NCBI GenBank assembly: GCA_937925845.1
Contig: CALAML010000040.1
Coordinates: 1-64,000 of the forward strand
Direction of reading: 5' to 3'
DNA length: 64,000 bases
DNA from: an uncultured Acidimicrobiales bacterium
Lineage (GTDB): Bacteria > Actinomycetota > Acidimicrobiia > Acidimicrobiales > CALAML01
Shown here piece by piece: positions 33,002 through 41,075 of the stretch (position 1 is the stretch's first letter; the number at the start of each line of letters is the position of its first letter). The notes under the pieces were generated by a model. It was given only the letters and a program-made list of their open reading frames with translations. It did no database searches and was not told the origin of the DNA. Made by a program: the position numbers and the translations under genes.

Positions 33002-34296
33002 GAGGCGCTCGCTTCCATCGCGCTGGCAAAGGCGGCGCTGGGAGTGATGGAGATGTGGGACTCCTTCAGGCCGAACACAAATGCGTTGGGCATCTCCACG
33101 TGGGGCTCATCGGGCAACCGTGTTATCGAATCGGCCATCTCCACAAACCGCTCGAAGAAGAGGCGCAGTTCCAGTCGAGCCAGCGACGCCCCCATGCAGA
33201 AGTGGGTGCCGAATCCGAACGAAAGGTGATGGTTGGGATCACGGGTCACATCGAGGGCCTCACCGTTTTCGAAGTGAGCCGGGTCCCGATTCGCCGATGC
33301 GTAGTTCAGCAACACTTGCTGGCCGGTGCGAATCGTCTCGCCGTGCATCTGTACATCTTCGGTTGCGGCCCGGGTGAAGTTGTGAATCGGGGTGACAAAA
33401 CGGATGAACTCCTCAACCGCCACCGTCATGTCGGCGCCGTCTTTCAGTAGCTGCCATTGATCGGGACGGTCGGCGAGGGCGAGGAGCATTCGGGCGATCA
33501 CCGTGCGAGTGGTTTCGGCGCCACCATCCAGCAGCAGCAGACAGTCGGAGATGATCTGATCCAAGCCAAAGGGCTCGTCGCCCACCTCACCCCCGGTCTC
33601 GGATTCCACCTCGATCCACCGCGACATCACGTCCTCGGCCGGACAGCCCTGCTTCTCGGTGTACAGCTCCGCTGCAGCCACGGCGAAGTCCATGGCCGCA
33701 GTGATCCCTTCCTCGTTGTGGTAGCGAGGGCCGCCCCCAAGGGCGATTGTGGCCTCCGACCAGTGCTGGAGTTTGGGCCATGCGTCTTCGGGGAAGCCGA
33801 GCAGCAGACCGATCATCTGGGCCGGCAGGGGAGCGGCGAGGTCTCCAACCACCTCGGCCCGACCCTTGGCCACCGCGGCCATCACCAGCTTGTCGACCGC
33901 TTCGCCGATGTGGTCTTCCCACTGCGTCACCGCCCGAGGGGTGAAGCGCCGCGACACCAGGTTGCGACGGGCCACATGAGTGGGGTCATCCAGGCCGATG
34001 ATCGACGCGTCGGCAGAGATCTTGGGTCGATAGCCGTTTGCGTCCTGGCCCGAGTTGATAAATACCCGCTTGTTCTTTTCGATGGCCACGATGTCGTCGT
34101 AGCGACTGACACACCACAGCTCGTTGATGTCGTCCCAAAAGACCGGCGCGTTCTGTCGCAGCCAGGCGTAGCGGGAGTAGGGGTCGTTCACGTAGAAGTC
34201 GCCATCAAGGATGTCGAGCGGCCGGGGGTCGATCGGGGTGATGGTTTCCGGCGCTGGTCGTGCGGTACCGGCTTCAGCATCGTTGTTGTTTTGCAT
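32998..34296 (-). CDS. cytochrome P450
   Basis: Soluble bacterial P450 mono-oxygenase. The haem loop FGFGTHFCMGASLARLE contains the Cys ligand, the I-helix has GGAETTR, and the K-helix ExxR is in EEFIRF. I set the start at ATG 34296 (MQNNNDAEAG), giving 432 aa; the track start at 34377 adds 27 atypical residues. It is first in the operon with two F420-dependent enzymes. A ferredoxin partner is not present nearby. The substrate is unknown; sterol- or terpene-like compounds would fit the catabolic content of the window. Confidence 0.92.
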   Translation of the reverse strand: MQNNNDAEAGTARPAPETITPIDPRPLDILDGDFYVNDPYSRYAWLRQNAPVFWDDINELWCVSRYDDIVAIEKNKRVFINSGQDANGYRPKISADASIIGLDDPTHVARRNLVSRRFTPRAVTQWEDHIGEAVDKLVMAAVAKGRAEVVGDLAAPLPAQMIGLLLGFPEDAWPKLQHWSEATIALGGGPRYHNEEGITAAMDFAVAAAELYTEKQGCPAEDVMSRWIEVESETGGEVGDEPFGLDQIISDCLLLLDGGAETTRTVIARMLLALADRPDQWQLLKDGADMTVAVEEFIRFVTPIHNFTRAATEDVQMHGETIRTGQQVLLNYASANRDPAHFENGEALDVTRDPNHHLSFGFGTHFCMGASLARLELRLFFERFVEMADSITRLPDEPHVEMPNAFVFGLKESHISITPSAAFASAMEASAS

Positions 34297-34501
34297 GGCT
34301 CCGAAAGGTGTCGATTCGTTCAGACCGATTCGTCGTTGGGGCGAGCTGACGGCCCGGCTTCGCTTCTGTCCCATCATGTCCCATAACTCGCCCCGGTGTC
34401 GTTGTAACCACCACTCGTTTTTCCATGCCTGACCGTTGCGGGTTCGTCCGGTGCACCCTTTCGACTGAGAACCCTCCTATCAGTGCGATAGATTGGTAGA
34501 C

Positions 34502-35284
34502 GTGCTAGCCGTACTTTCCCCCGCAAAGTCACTCGACTACGAAACCCCGCTCGCAACCAAGAAGTTCAGCGAGCCGGTGCTGGTCGACCATGCCGCCGAG
34601 TTGGTCGATGTGATGCGCACCAAAACACCCGCCGACCTTTCGTCGATGATGTCGATCTCCGATGACCTGGCCACGCTCAACCATGAGCGGTTTGTGGACT
34701 GGGAACTGCCCCTCACTCGAGAGAACGCCCGGCCGGCGCTGCTGGCTTTCGCAGGCGATGTCTACCGGGGGATGGATGCGCCGGCCAGCTTCAGCGAACG
34801 CGACTTCACCCATGCCCAAAAGACGATCCGGGTGCTCTCCGGTCTCTACGGCGTGCTCCGCCCGCTCGATCTCATGGCTCCCTACCGGCTTGAGATGGGC
34901 ACCAAACTCAAAACCGATCGTGGCCGCACCCTCTATGACTTCTGGGGCAGCGAGATCACCGACCAACTGAATGCAGATATTGATGCCAGCCCGGGTACCG
35001 CGTGCCTGGTGAACCTGGCCTCGAACGAGTACTTCAACTCGGTCCAGCCTGCTGGCATCGAAGCGCCTATCGTTTCGCCGGTTTTCCTCGACGAAAAGAA
35101 CGGCGACTACAAGATCATTAGCTTCTTTGCCAAAGCAGCAAGGGGAGCGATGGCCGGTTGGATGGTGCAGGAGCGCATCAAGTCGATCAAGGGCCTCAAC
35201 GGCTTCGACCGGATGGGTTACCGCTACGACAAAGAGCGTTCTAACCCCAGCCAACCAGTCTTCGTGCGCCCCGAAGCCAGGTAG
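34502..35284 (+). CDS. yaaA: YaaA family peroxide-stress protein
   Basis: YaaA/DUF328 protein, which in E. coli lowers intracellular iron during peroxide stress. LAVLSPAKSLDYETPL at the N-terminus is the family signature, and FAGDVYRGMDA, YGVLRPLDLMAPYRLEMG and VNLASNEYFNSV match closely. GTG 34502 aligns with the standard start (M-L-x-L-S-P-A-K); the TTG at 34493 in the track adds three residues. Monocistronic, followed by a small perfect palindrome at 35288. Confidence 0.92.
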   Translation: MLAVLSPAKSLDYETPLATKKFSEPVLVDHAAELVDVMRTKTPADLSSMMSISDDLATLNHERFVDWELPLTRENARPALLAFAGDVYRGMDAPASFSERDFTHAQKTIRVLSGLYGVLRPLDLMAPYRLEMGTKLKTDRGRTLYDFWGSEITDQLNADIDASPGTACLVNLASNEYFNSVQPAGIEAPIVSPVFLDEKNGDYKIISFFAKAARGAMAGWMVQERIKSIKGLNGFDRMGYRYDKERSNPSQPVFVRPEAR

Positions 35285-35287
35285 AGC

Positions 35288-35303
35288 AGTCTCCGAGGAG
35301 ACT
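35288..35303. terminator. palindrome AGTCTCC-GA-GGAGACT after yaaA
   Basis: Seven-base perfect arms with a two-base centre, directly after the yaaA stop. It lacks a T run, so a terminator role is only likely from its position. Confidence 0.35.
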
Positions 35304-35446
35304 TCTCGACTCCGGAACGATCGATCCGCCTCGCCTTAGCACGGGCCGGGTGGCTGCTCCGACCCCGGGAATCCGCTGATCTTTTTCGAGTTTCGACTCA
35401 AAGATGGGTCGACCGAGCCGACAGACCGCTCCATGAGGAGCGCGAA

Positions 35447-35773
35447 ATGACCCTGATCCGAGCCACCTGCCCTGACTGTTCCGACGTCCAGCTCACCACC
35501 GAGGAGGTGCAGCTCCGAGTCTGCACCGATACGAGCGACCGTCGATACGTCTATGAATGCCCGAACTGTTTCACTCCGCGGAGCGCAGCCATCGACGCCG
35601 CCGGCGCCGAACTGCTGGTGCAAGCCGGAGTCGAGCTGATCTGGTGGAAGCTGCCCGACGAACTGGGAGAAACCAAGGCGGGCCCGGCACTCAACCACGA
35701 CGACCTGCTCGCATTTCACGACTTCCTCGACGACGACGAATCCATCAGCGCCGCCCTCGACACCATCCGCTGA
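35447..35773 (+). CDS. small zinc-ribbon-like hypothetical protein
   Basis: 108 residues, no named family recognised. The N-terminus contains two CxxC knuckles (CPDC and CPNC) about 33 residues apart that could bind one zinc. The C-terminal half is acidic and helical (LLAFHDFLDDDESIS). The ATG follows GAGGAG at 7 bases, a strong ribosome binding site. A perfect hairpin terminator lies 30 bases after the stop, which supports a real single-gene transcript. Confidence 0.7.
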   Translation: MTLIRATCPDCSDVQLTTEEVQLRVCTDTSDRRYVYECPNCFTPRSAAIDAAGAELLVQAGVELIWWKLPDELGETKAGPALNHDDLLAFHDFLDDDESISAALDTIR

Positions 35774-35801
35774 TCATAAGATCCAGTCGCTGGGTATGGA
35801 G

Positions 35802-35830
35802 CTGCAACAGGTGTCAGACACCCGTTGCAG
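35802..35830 (+). terminator. hairpin terminator CTGCAAC...GTTGCAG
   Basis: CTGCAAC pairs with GTTGCAG and GGTGTC with GACACC, giving a long stem with one mismatch, followed by GCTTTTCG. It is located just after the zinc-ribbon gene. The centre GGTGTCAGACACC is a palindrome related to the GTCAGAC-core repeats elsewhere in the window. Confidence 0.6.
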
Positions 35831-35948
35831 GCTTTTCGTTTGAGAAGGCCGGTCTGAGGTGAGGGACCGGTACTGGTGGTGCTTGCATCAATTTGCAAGA
35901 CGGCAAAGTCAACGTCCATGATCCGAGCCTCTGGCACGGTGACGATGG

Positions 35949-36908
35949 GTGGAGATGGGTCAGTCAGCCCCACATGACGGCACAGCGATTGGTCCGCTGC
36001 GGGCGGCGATGGCGAGCCTTATCAACCTGCGGCTGCGTCGAGCCCATACCGACGAACGCCACGACCTGGTTGAGCGCTACTCGGCCGCGGTTGGAGTCGA
36101 CACCGTTTTGTCGAGCGCCATCGCTCAGTTCCACACTTTCGCCATCCCCAAAATCTCCGCTCTACTGCACCAGACCCGACAATACGAAGACGATGGACCC
36201 CGCCGTCTCGACGACACCAAAGGGCTGATGGGCGCGGCGCTTGGAGCCGGACCGGACGCACCTGACGGCCAAGCCGCCATCGCCCAGATCAATCGCATCC
36301 ACTCCCAGTACCGGATCGACAACGACGAATACCTGTATGTGTTGTCGACCTTCGCCTTCGGGTCGCAGCACTGGACCGACAACTACGCATGGCGGGCCGC
36401 CACCCGCGATGAGGAAGTAGTGCTCTACCGACGCCTGGTGGACGTGGGCCGGGCCATGGGGATCCACGATGTGCCTGACGATGCCGAAGAACTCCGGACC
36501 TGGGTAGACGACTACCTCGTCGCCAACCGCCGCTACCACCCCGACAACCATGCCGTGGCCGAAGGGTTGATGCGTGCCGCCGAGTCGCTGGTGCCGGCGC
36601 CGATCCGTCCGTTTGTGTCGCCGACGATGCGGGTGTGGATCGGCGAACCGGAACTGCTGGCGGCCCTTGGTTACCAGGCGCCGCCGGCGGCGTATGTGGG
36701 TCTGGTGACCACGGCCATGAAGCTACGCCGAGGCTTCTGCCGGCGCTTTACGGCAATGAACGGCCGGACGTTCACCGAATTGTTCCTGGCCACATCGTTG
36801 GCGACACGACCCGACGGCTTCACCTCGTTCTCTGAGCTCGGACCGCCGGCGCTGTTGGCCAAGTTTGCCCGACAGGACGCCGAGACGAATGTTGAACCTA
36901 CTGAGTGA
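35949..36908 (+). CDS. MpaB/DUF2236 family oxygenase-like protein
   Basis: Member of the ER-bound oxygenase MpaB / rubber-oxygenase-like family (DUF2236), haem proteins that cleave isoprenoid or other chains. INRIHSQYRIDNDEYLYVLSTF contains the conserved His and matches the block seen in family members, and GRAMGIHDVP and the YxxxxYHP region agree. 319 aa. It overlaps the convergent exporter gene by 11 bases. No signal peptide is seen. Confidence 0.7.
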   Translation: MEMGQSAPHDGTAIGPLRAAMASLINLRLRRAHTDERHDLVERYSAAVGVDTVLSSAIAQFHTFAIPKISALLHQTRQYEDDGPRRLDDTKGLMGAALGAGPDAPDGQAAIAQINRIHSQYRIDNDEYLYVLSTFAFGSQHWTDNYAWRAATRDEEVVLYRRLVDVGRAMGIHDVPDDAEELRTWVDDYLVANRRYHPDNHAVAEGLMRAAESLVPAPIRPFVSPTMRVWIGEPELLAALGYQAPPAAYVGLVTTAMKLRRGFCRRFTAMNGRTFTELFLATSLATRPDGFTSFSELGPPALLAKFARQDAETNVEPTE

Positions 36909-38202
36909 GCAGGGTGATGCTGGTCAGCGACACTGCGGCGACCACGACCCAGGCCACCAATCCCAACAGGATCGGTTTGGGGCCCAGGCTCCGGAGCCGT
37001 TTGATCTGAACGCCGGAACCGAGGCCGACGAGGGCGGCGGTCAAGGCCACGCCCTCGATGGTCTTTACGCCGTCGATCACCCCGGTCGGAACCAGGCCGG
37101 TGGTACGGAGCAGAACCATAGCGAGAAAGCCGAGCACAAACGGCGGCAGCAGCGGCGGTGGAGATGCCGGTCCATCTTCCGCCGCCGGGGTGCGCACACC
37201 GTTGAGGACCAAGCCGTCGAGTTGCTGCCCCGGCTCTGAGGCGGTGGCCACAGCAGTATCCGGGGAAGGAGCCGTGGTCGCCGTGGTCGCATCGTCGGGA
37301 CTGACAGCCGAAGGCAGTGTCGACTGGGCCAGGATGCGACGCCGTCGATTCAGGTTTACCCCGGCGACGATCGGGGCGAGCAGCACCACGCGACTGAGCT
37401 TCACCACGACGGCAACGGCAAGAACGCTCGAGCCTCCGGCGGCTCCGGTGGCCACCACCTGGGCCACGTCATGCACGCTGGCTCCAACCCAGATCCCGTT
37501 GGCCTGATCGCTCAGGCCCAAAAGGCCAGCCAGAGCGGGAAGCACCACGATGGCCAAGGAACCGAAGACCGTCACGAGGCCAATCGACATGGCCACCTCT
37601 TCCTCCTCAGCATCGGTGGCCCCCTCCACCGCGGCGATAGCGCTGGCGCCACAGATCGAGTAGCCAGTGGCGACCAGCAACGAGAGGTCGCGGGAAAGCC
37701 CCATGCGACGCCCGAGCCACTGGGTACCGAAGAAGGTCACCCCAACCGTCGTCAGCACAACCAGCAGTGTGGGCACACCCAGCGCCATGACCTGGCTGAG
37801 CGAGAGCCGTAGGCCAAGGAGCACGATGCCAAGCCGGAGGATCGACTTGGCGGCGAACGTAAGACCAGGTCGAGTGCGGTCGGTCACGCCCCCGAAATTT
37901 CCGACTACGGCGCCCAACACCACGCCGATCGTGAGCGCCGAAACGGTAGGCCAGAGGGTCGAGAGGGCGAGGGCGGCGCCGGTGAGAGCAGCCACGAGTC
38001 CCAAGCCAGGCAAGAGCGTCCGCCATCGCGAGGGACCGGGCGGCTGAGCACCGAGGTTGGTTGTGTCGGCCGTAGCTGTCGCTCTGGGCGCGGAGAGCGT
38101 CGCAGCCACCGGTATCGAGGTCCCGAAGTCAGAGTCGCTGGAAGGATCTGTCGTCGGCGACGACCAGTTTCCATCAGCGTTGGTTGCGGTGCGCGGGGCC
38201 AT
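36898..38202 (-). CDS. YeiH-family putative sulfate exporter (UPF0324)
   Basis: Integral membrane protein with about 10-11 hydrophobic segments. YSICGASAIAAVEGATDA is the family's signature, and GNFGGVTDRTRPGLTFAAKSILRLGIVLLGLRLS is the conserved first half. Two additions are unusual: a Ser/Thr/Ala-rich N-terminal tail of about 60 residues and a low-complexity loop (about 320-360) near TTATTAPSPDTAVATASE. A LysR-type regulator is divergently transcribed, with a palindromic site between them. That arrangement is common for YeiH genes and suggests sulfur- or substrate-controlled export. Confidence 0.85.
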   Translation of the reverse strand: MAPRTATNADGNWSSPTTDPSSDSDFGTSIPVAATLSAPRATATADTTNLGAQPPGPSRWRTLLPGLGLVAALTGAALALSTLWPTVSALTIGVVLGAVVGNFGGVTDRTRPGLTFAAKSILRLGIVLLGLRLSLSQVMALGVPTLLVVLTTVGVTFFGTQWLGRRMGLSRDLSLLVATGYSICGASAIAAVEGATDAEEEEVAMSIGLVTVFGSLAIVVLPALAGLLGLSDQANGIWVGASVHDVAQVVATGAAGGSSVLAVAVVVKLSRVVLLAPIVAGVNLNRRRRILAQSTLPSAVSPDDATTATTAPSPDTAVATASEPGQQLDGLVLNGVRTPAAEDGPASPPPLLPPFVLGFLAMVLLRTTGLVPTGVIDGVKTIEGVALTAALVGLGSGVQIKRLRSLGPKPILLGLVAWVVVAAVSLTSITLLTQ

Positions 38203-38258
38203 AGTTGGAGTGTGTCGACACGATGATCGTGGCGGTAGAGGGGCTTTGTCGCGAACGT

Positions 38259-38275
38259 CATAGACCCGGTCTATG
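38259..38275. promoter_or_regulatory. LysR-type operator CATAGACC-C-GGTCTATG
   Basis: Perfect 8-base arms around one base, containing T-N11-A (TAGACCCGGTCTA), the classical LysR-regulator recognition form. It lies 57 bases from the exporter start and 21 bases from the likely LysR start. Confidence 0.65.
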
Positions 38276-38295
38276 GCGGGTTATTGGTTTGCTCA

Positions 38296-39225
38296 ATGTC
38301 CAGTTATGCTGGAGGTGTGCCCCTGTCCGCGTCCACCCCCGACCTGGCCGCGCTCGACCTCTTCCTCTCCGTGGTGCGACTTGGGAGCGTTTCGAAAGCG
38401 GCTGAGGCTCACTTCATCACCCAACCGAGTGCCAGCAGCCGTATCCGTAACCTTGAAGCCCGCCTCGGCCTGGTGCTTCTGGAACGATCACCGGGTGGTT
38501 CGGTACCCACCACCGAAGGAAGCCTGGTGGCGGGCTGGGCCGAAGCAGTCATCGGCGCAGCCGAGACGCTCGCGGCCGGGGTCGACGCCCTGCAAGCCCG
38601 CAAGACCGGTCTGCTGCGGCTGGCGGCCAGCTTCACCATCGCCGAATACCTCCTACCTGGATGGCTCGAAGGGTTCCTGCGGTCTCGACCCGACGACTCG
38701 CTGGAGCTCGATGTAACCAACAGCACTGAAGTGGTGGCTCGGCTGGAGGCCGGCACCGCGGATCTGGGGTTTGTGGAAACGCCCCTGGAGATTCCGGGCA
38801 TGTCGAGCACCACGGTGGCCACCGACCAGCTTGTGGTGGTGGTGGGCCCGGGCCATCCATGGGCCGGGCGTGAGCGGGTGCCGATCGAAGCGTTGGCCAC
38901 CACCCCGCTGGTGGTAAGGGAGAAAGGGTCGGGAACGCGCGAAGCATTCGACGCCGCGCTTCGACAGGCTGAACTCGGAGATGCCATGACCGCGATAGAA
39001 CTCGGTTCCACCTCCGCGGTTCGTGCCCTCGTGGCCACCGGAGGTTCGCCCTCGGTCATGAGCCTGCTAGCGGTGGCCGACGACCTTCGCAACGGGTCGC
39101 TGATAGCGATCGAGGTCGAAGGGCTGCACATCAAACGCGAGCTCCGAGCGGTATGGCCCGAAACGGTTGAGTTGGCGCCGTTGGCCCGAACCCTGCTGGC
39201 TCACATCGCTAGAGTCTCAGCCTGA
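38296..39225 (+). CDS. LysR family transcriptional regulator
   Basis: N-terminal winged helix (LDLFLSVVRLGSVSKAAEAHF then QPSASSRIRNLEARLGL) and C-terminal effector-binding domain with two Rossmann-like lobes (DQLVVVVGPGHPWAGRE). It is divergent from the YeiH exporter and probably regulates it and itself through the 38259 palindrome. The start is uncertain: ATG 38296 or GTG 38317 both precede the helix-turn-helix; the track's 38284 is less likely. Confidence 0.88.
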   Translation: MSSYAGGVPLSASTPDLAALDLFLSVVRLGSVSKAAEAHFITQPSASSRIRNLEARLGLVLLERSPGGSVPTTEGSLVAGWAEAVIGAAETLAAGVDALQARKTGLLRLAASFTIAEYLLPGWLEGFLRSRPDDSLELDVTNSTEVVARLEAGTADLGFVETPLEIPGMSSTTVATDQLVVVVGPGHPWAGRERVPIEALATTPLVVREKGSGTREAFDAALRQAELGDAMTAIELGSTSAVRALVATGGSPSVMSLLAVADDLRNGSLIAIEVEGLHIKRELRAVWPETVELAPLARTLLAHIARVSA

Positions 39226-39350
39226 CAGACCGTTGGTTGGGCTCGGTGGTTTGTGGCCACGGCCTGATCTGTTGCTGCATGGCTTTCGATAGGGAAAATC
39301 CTGGTTCGAGGGCAGCAGCTTGGTAGATCGACGCCAGTATGCTCGCGCCC

Positions 39351-40394
39351 ATGACCGCAAACCCATCTACGCCCCGCCTGACCCAGTTCAGTCACGGCGC
39401 GGGCTGAGGATGCAAGCTCCCTCCGGGGGAGCTGGCGCACGTGGTGCGCCAATTGACGCCAAACCAAAGTGAGAAGCTCCTGGTCGGAACCGAGACCGGG
39501 GATGACGCCGCGGTCTGGAAGCTGAGCGATGACCGGGCGCTGGTGTCCACTGCTGACTTCATAACACCGGTGGTCGACGACGCCCGGGCCTGGGGTCGGG
39601 TGGCGGCGGCCAACAGTGTGTCGGACATTTACGCCATGGGTGGGACCCCGCTGTTCGCATTAAACCTGGTGGGTTGGAACACCGACGCTCTTTCCACCGA
39701 CATGCTCAGCGAGGTGCTCGCTGGCGGCGACGACATCGCCCAGGCTGGAGGCTTCGTGGTGGTCGGTGGACACACCATCGACGATCCCGAACCGAAATAC
39801 GGCATGGCCGTGACGGGAGAGGTTCATCCGGACCGCATGATGACCAACGCTGGGCTCAAACCGGGTCAGGCACTGGTGATCACCAAACCACTTGGTGTTG
39901 GCATCATCACCACCGCCATCAAGAACGACCAGGCGTCGGCCGAAGTGGCCGCCGGGGCCATCGAATCGATGTGTCGGCTCAACGACAAGGGTTCGGCGGC
40001 GGCGGTCGCGGCTGGTGCCACCGGCTGTACCGACGTGACCGGGTTCGGCCTGTTGGGTCATCTCGGCCGGATGTGTCTCGAGTCAGGAGTCAGCGCCACC
40101 CTTGACGTTGAGGCGATGCCGTTCCTGCCGGGCTCCCGCGAGCTGGCCGAAGCCGGGATGATTCCCGGCGGTACCCGGCGAAACTGGAGCTGGATCAAGG
40201 AACAGGTCGACGCAGGGAGTCACGACGAGCTGACCACACTGTTGTTTGCCGACGCCCAAACCTCAGGCGGGCTGGTGCTCGGGGTTGATCCCGGTGAAGC
40301 CGATCAGCTGGTAGCCGGGCTGATCAATGATGGTCACCACGCCGCAGTCGTCGGTTCGACCACAGAAGGATCCGGCCAGATCACCCTCGACTGA
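39351..40394 (+). CDS. selD: selenophosphate synthase, itself a selenoprotein (Sec19)
   Basis: Makes selenophosphate from selenide and ATP for Sec-tRNA synthesis. The track begins at 39441, missing the catalytic N-terminus. Read through the TGA at 39405-39407, the frame gives LTQFSHGAG-U-GCKLPPGELAHVV. In SelD proteins this position (Cys17 in E. coli) is Cys or Sec, followed by the essential Lys (Lys22 here). With this start the protein is 347 aa, the usual SelD length. ETGDDAAVW, TADFITPVVDDARAWG and AGATGCTDVTGFGLLGHLG are family motifs. ATG 39339 is also in frame. It is monocistronic; no selA, selB or tRNA-Sec is in the window. Confidence 0.93.
39415..39433 (+). promoter_or_regulatory. bSECIS-like hairpin of selD
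   Basis: AGCTCCC-TCCGG-GGGAGCT is a perfect 7-bp stem with a 5-base loop, extendable by GC pairs across one mismatch. The loop begins 14 bases after the UGA codon, slightly closer than typical bacterial SECIS elements. Confidence 0.55.
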
Positions 40395-40400
40395 TCTGAC

Positions 40401-40422
40401 GGCTCCGATCCAACTGGGAGCC
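40401..40422 (+). terminator. weak hairpin after selD
   Basis: GGCTCC (40401-40406) and GGAGCC (40417-40422) flank a 10-base loop just after the selD stop. No T run. Confidence 0.3.
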
Positions 40423-40485
40423 GGTCGCAAAGCGGTAGGCGAGTCCCGCCGTTTCGGATCGATGGTCAACACTGAACCGGTACGG

Positions 40486-40989
40486 TCAGGCGCTGGTACG
40501 GGCGGTCCAGCCCCGCACGGCGGGAGCGGCGGCCACGAGGGTAGCGCTCAGCAGGCCGGCGATCGGTCCGGCCGAAGTTCGGTCGATGGTGATGCCGACC
40601 CCGACGAAGAGTGCGGGTATCACCATGGCGAGCAAGCCGATGGCGAGGTGAAGGCGCAGCACCCGCAGGTCGAGCTTCACAAACAGCAGTAGCCATGACA
40701 CCACGGCGAGCAGCGGCACCAAGTACCAGGAGAAGATGACCCACACCGGAGGGGCCTGGGAGAAGGTCCGAGCAAGGGCCGTACCGGTGCTGACCATGCC
40801 GAACCCACTGAATCGCTCCGAGCCGAGGTCGAGCCAGGTCATCGAACCCGACGCCAACAAGCCGACCGATCCCAACAACGCCATTGCTTCGGCCACGCCA
40901 GGCCGGGCTGGCTTATCGTGGCGGTTCGAGGCGGGGTCCACAGGCTGCGACACTACCTTGTCGACTCGCTCGTCTACTTGATCAAGCAT
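40486..40989 (-). CDS. hypothetical four-helix membrane protein
   Basis: Not recognised. 167 residues: a charged N-terminal 30 residues, then about four hydrophobic segments (VAEAMALLGSVGLLASGS, WVIFSWYLVPLLAVVSWLL, LHLAIGLLAMVIPALFVGVGI, GPIAGLLSATLVAAAPAV). It has no conserved catalytic-looking residues. Convergent with selD and separated from the next minus-strand gene (start 43376, end 41076) by 86 bases. A short secreted or membrane protein of unknown role. Confidence 0.6.
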   Translation of the reverse strand: MLDQVDERVDKVVSQPVDPASNRHDKPARPGVAEAMALLGSVGLLASGSMTWLDLGSERFSGFGMVSTGTALARTFSQAPPVWVIFSWYLVPLLAVVSWLLLFVKLDLRVLRLHLAIGLLAMVIPALFVGVGITIDRTSAGPIAGLLSATLVAAAPAVRGWTARTSA

Positions 40990-41075
40990 CGGTTCCGCTC
41001 TCCAAGCCGGTTTGGACTTCAGCGATGGCCGCCCCCGGTTTCACCGGAAGCGGCCATCTTTGCCAAGCCGGTTGG

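Noticed and set aside
39226-39350. Possible tRNA-Sec gene before selD (contains GGTTCGAGG).
   Set aside because: No TCA anticodon loop and no matching acceptor arms could be built.
39441-40394. selD start at GTG 39441 as in the ORF track.
   Set aside because: It would remove the catalytic Sec/Cys and Lys; the upstream frame contains them.
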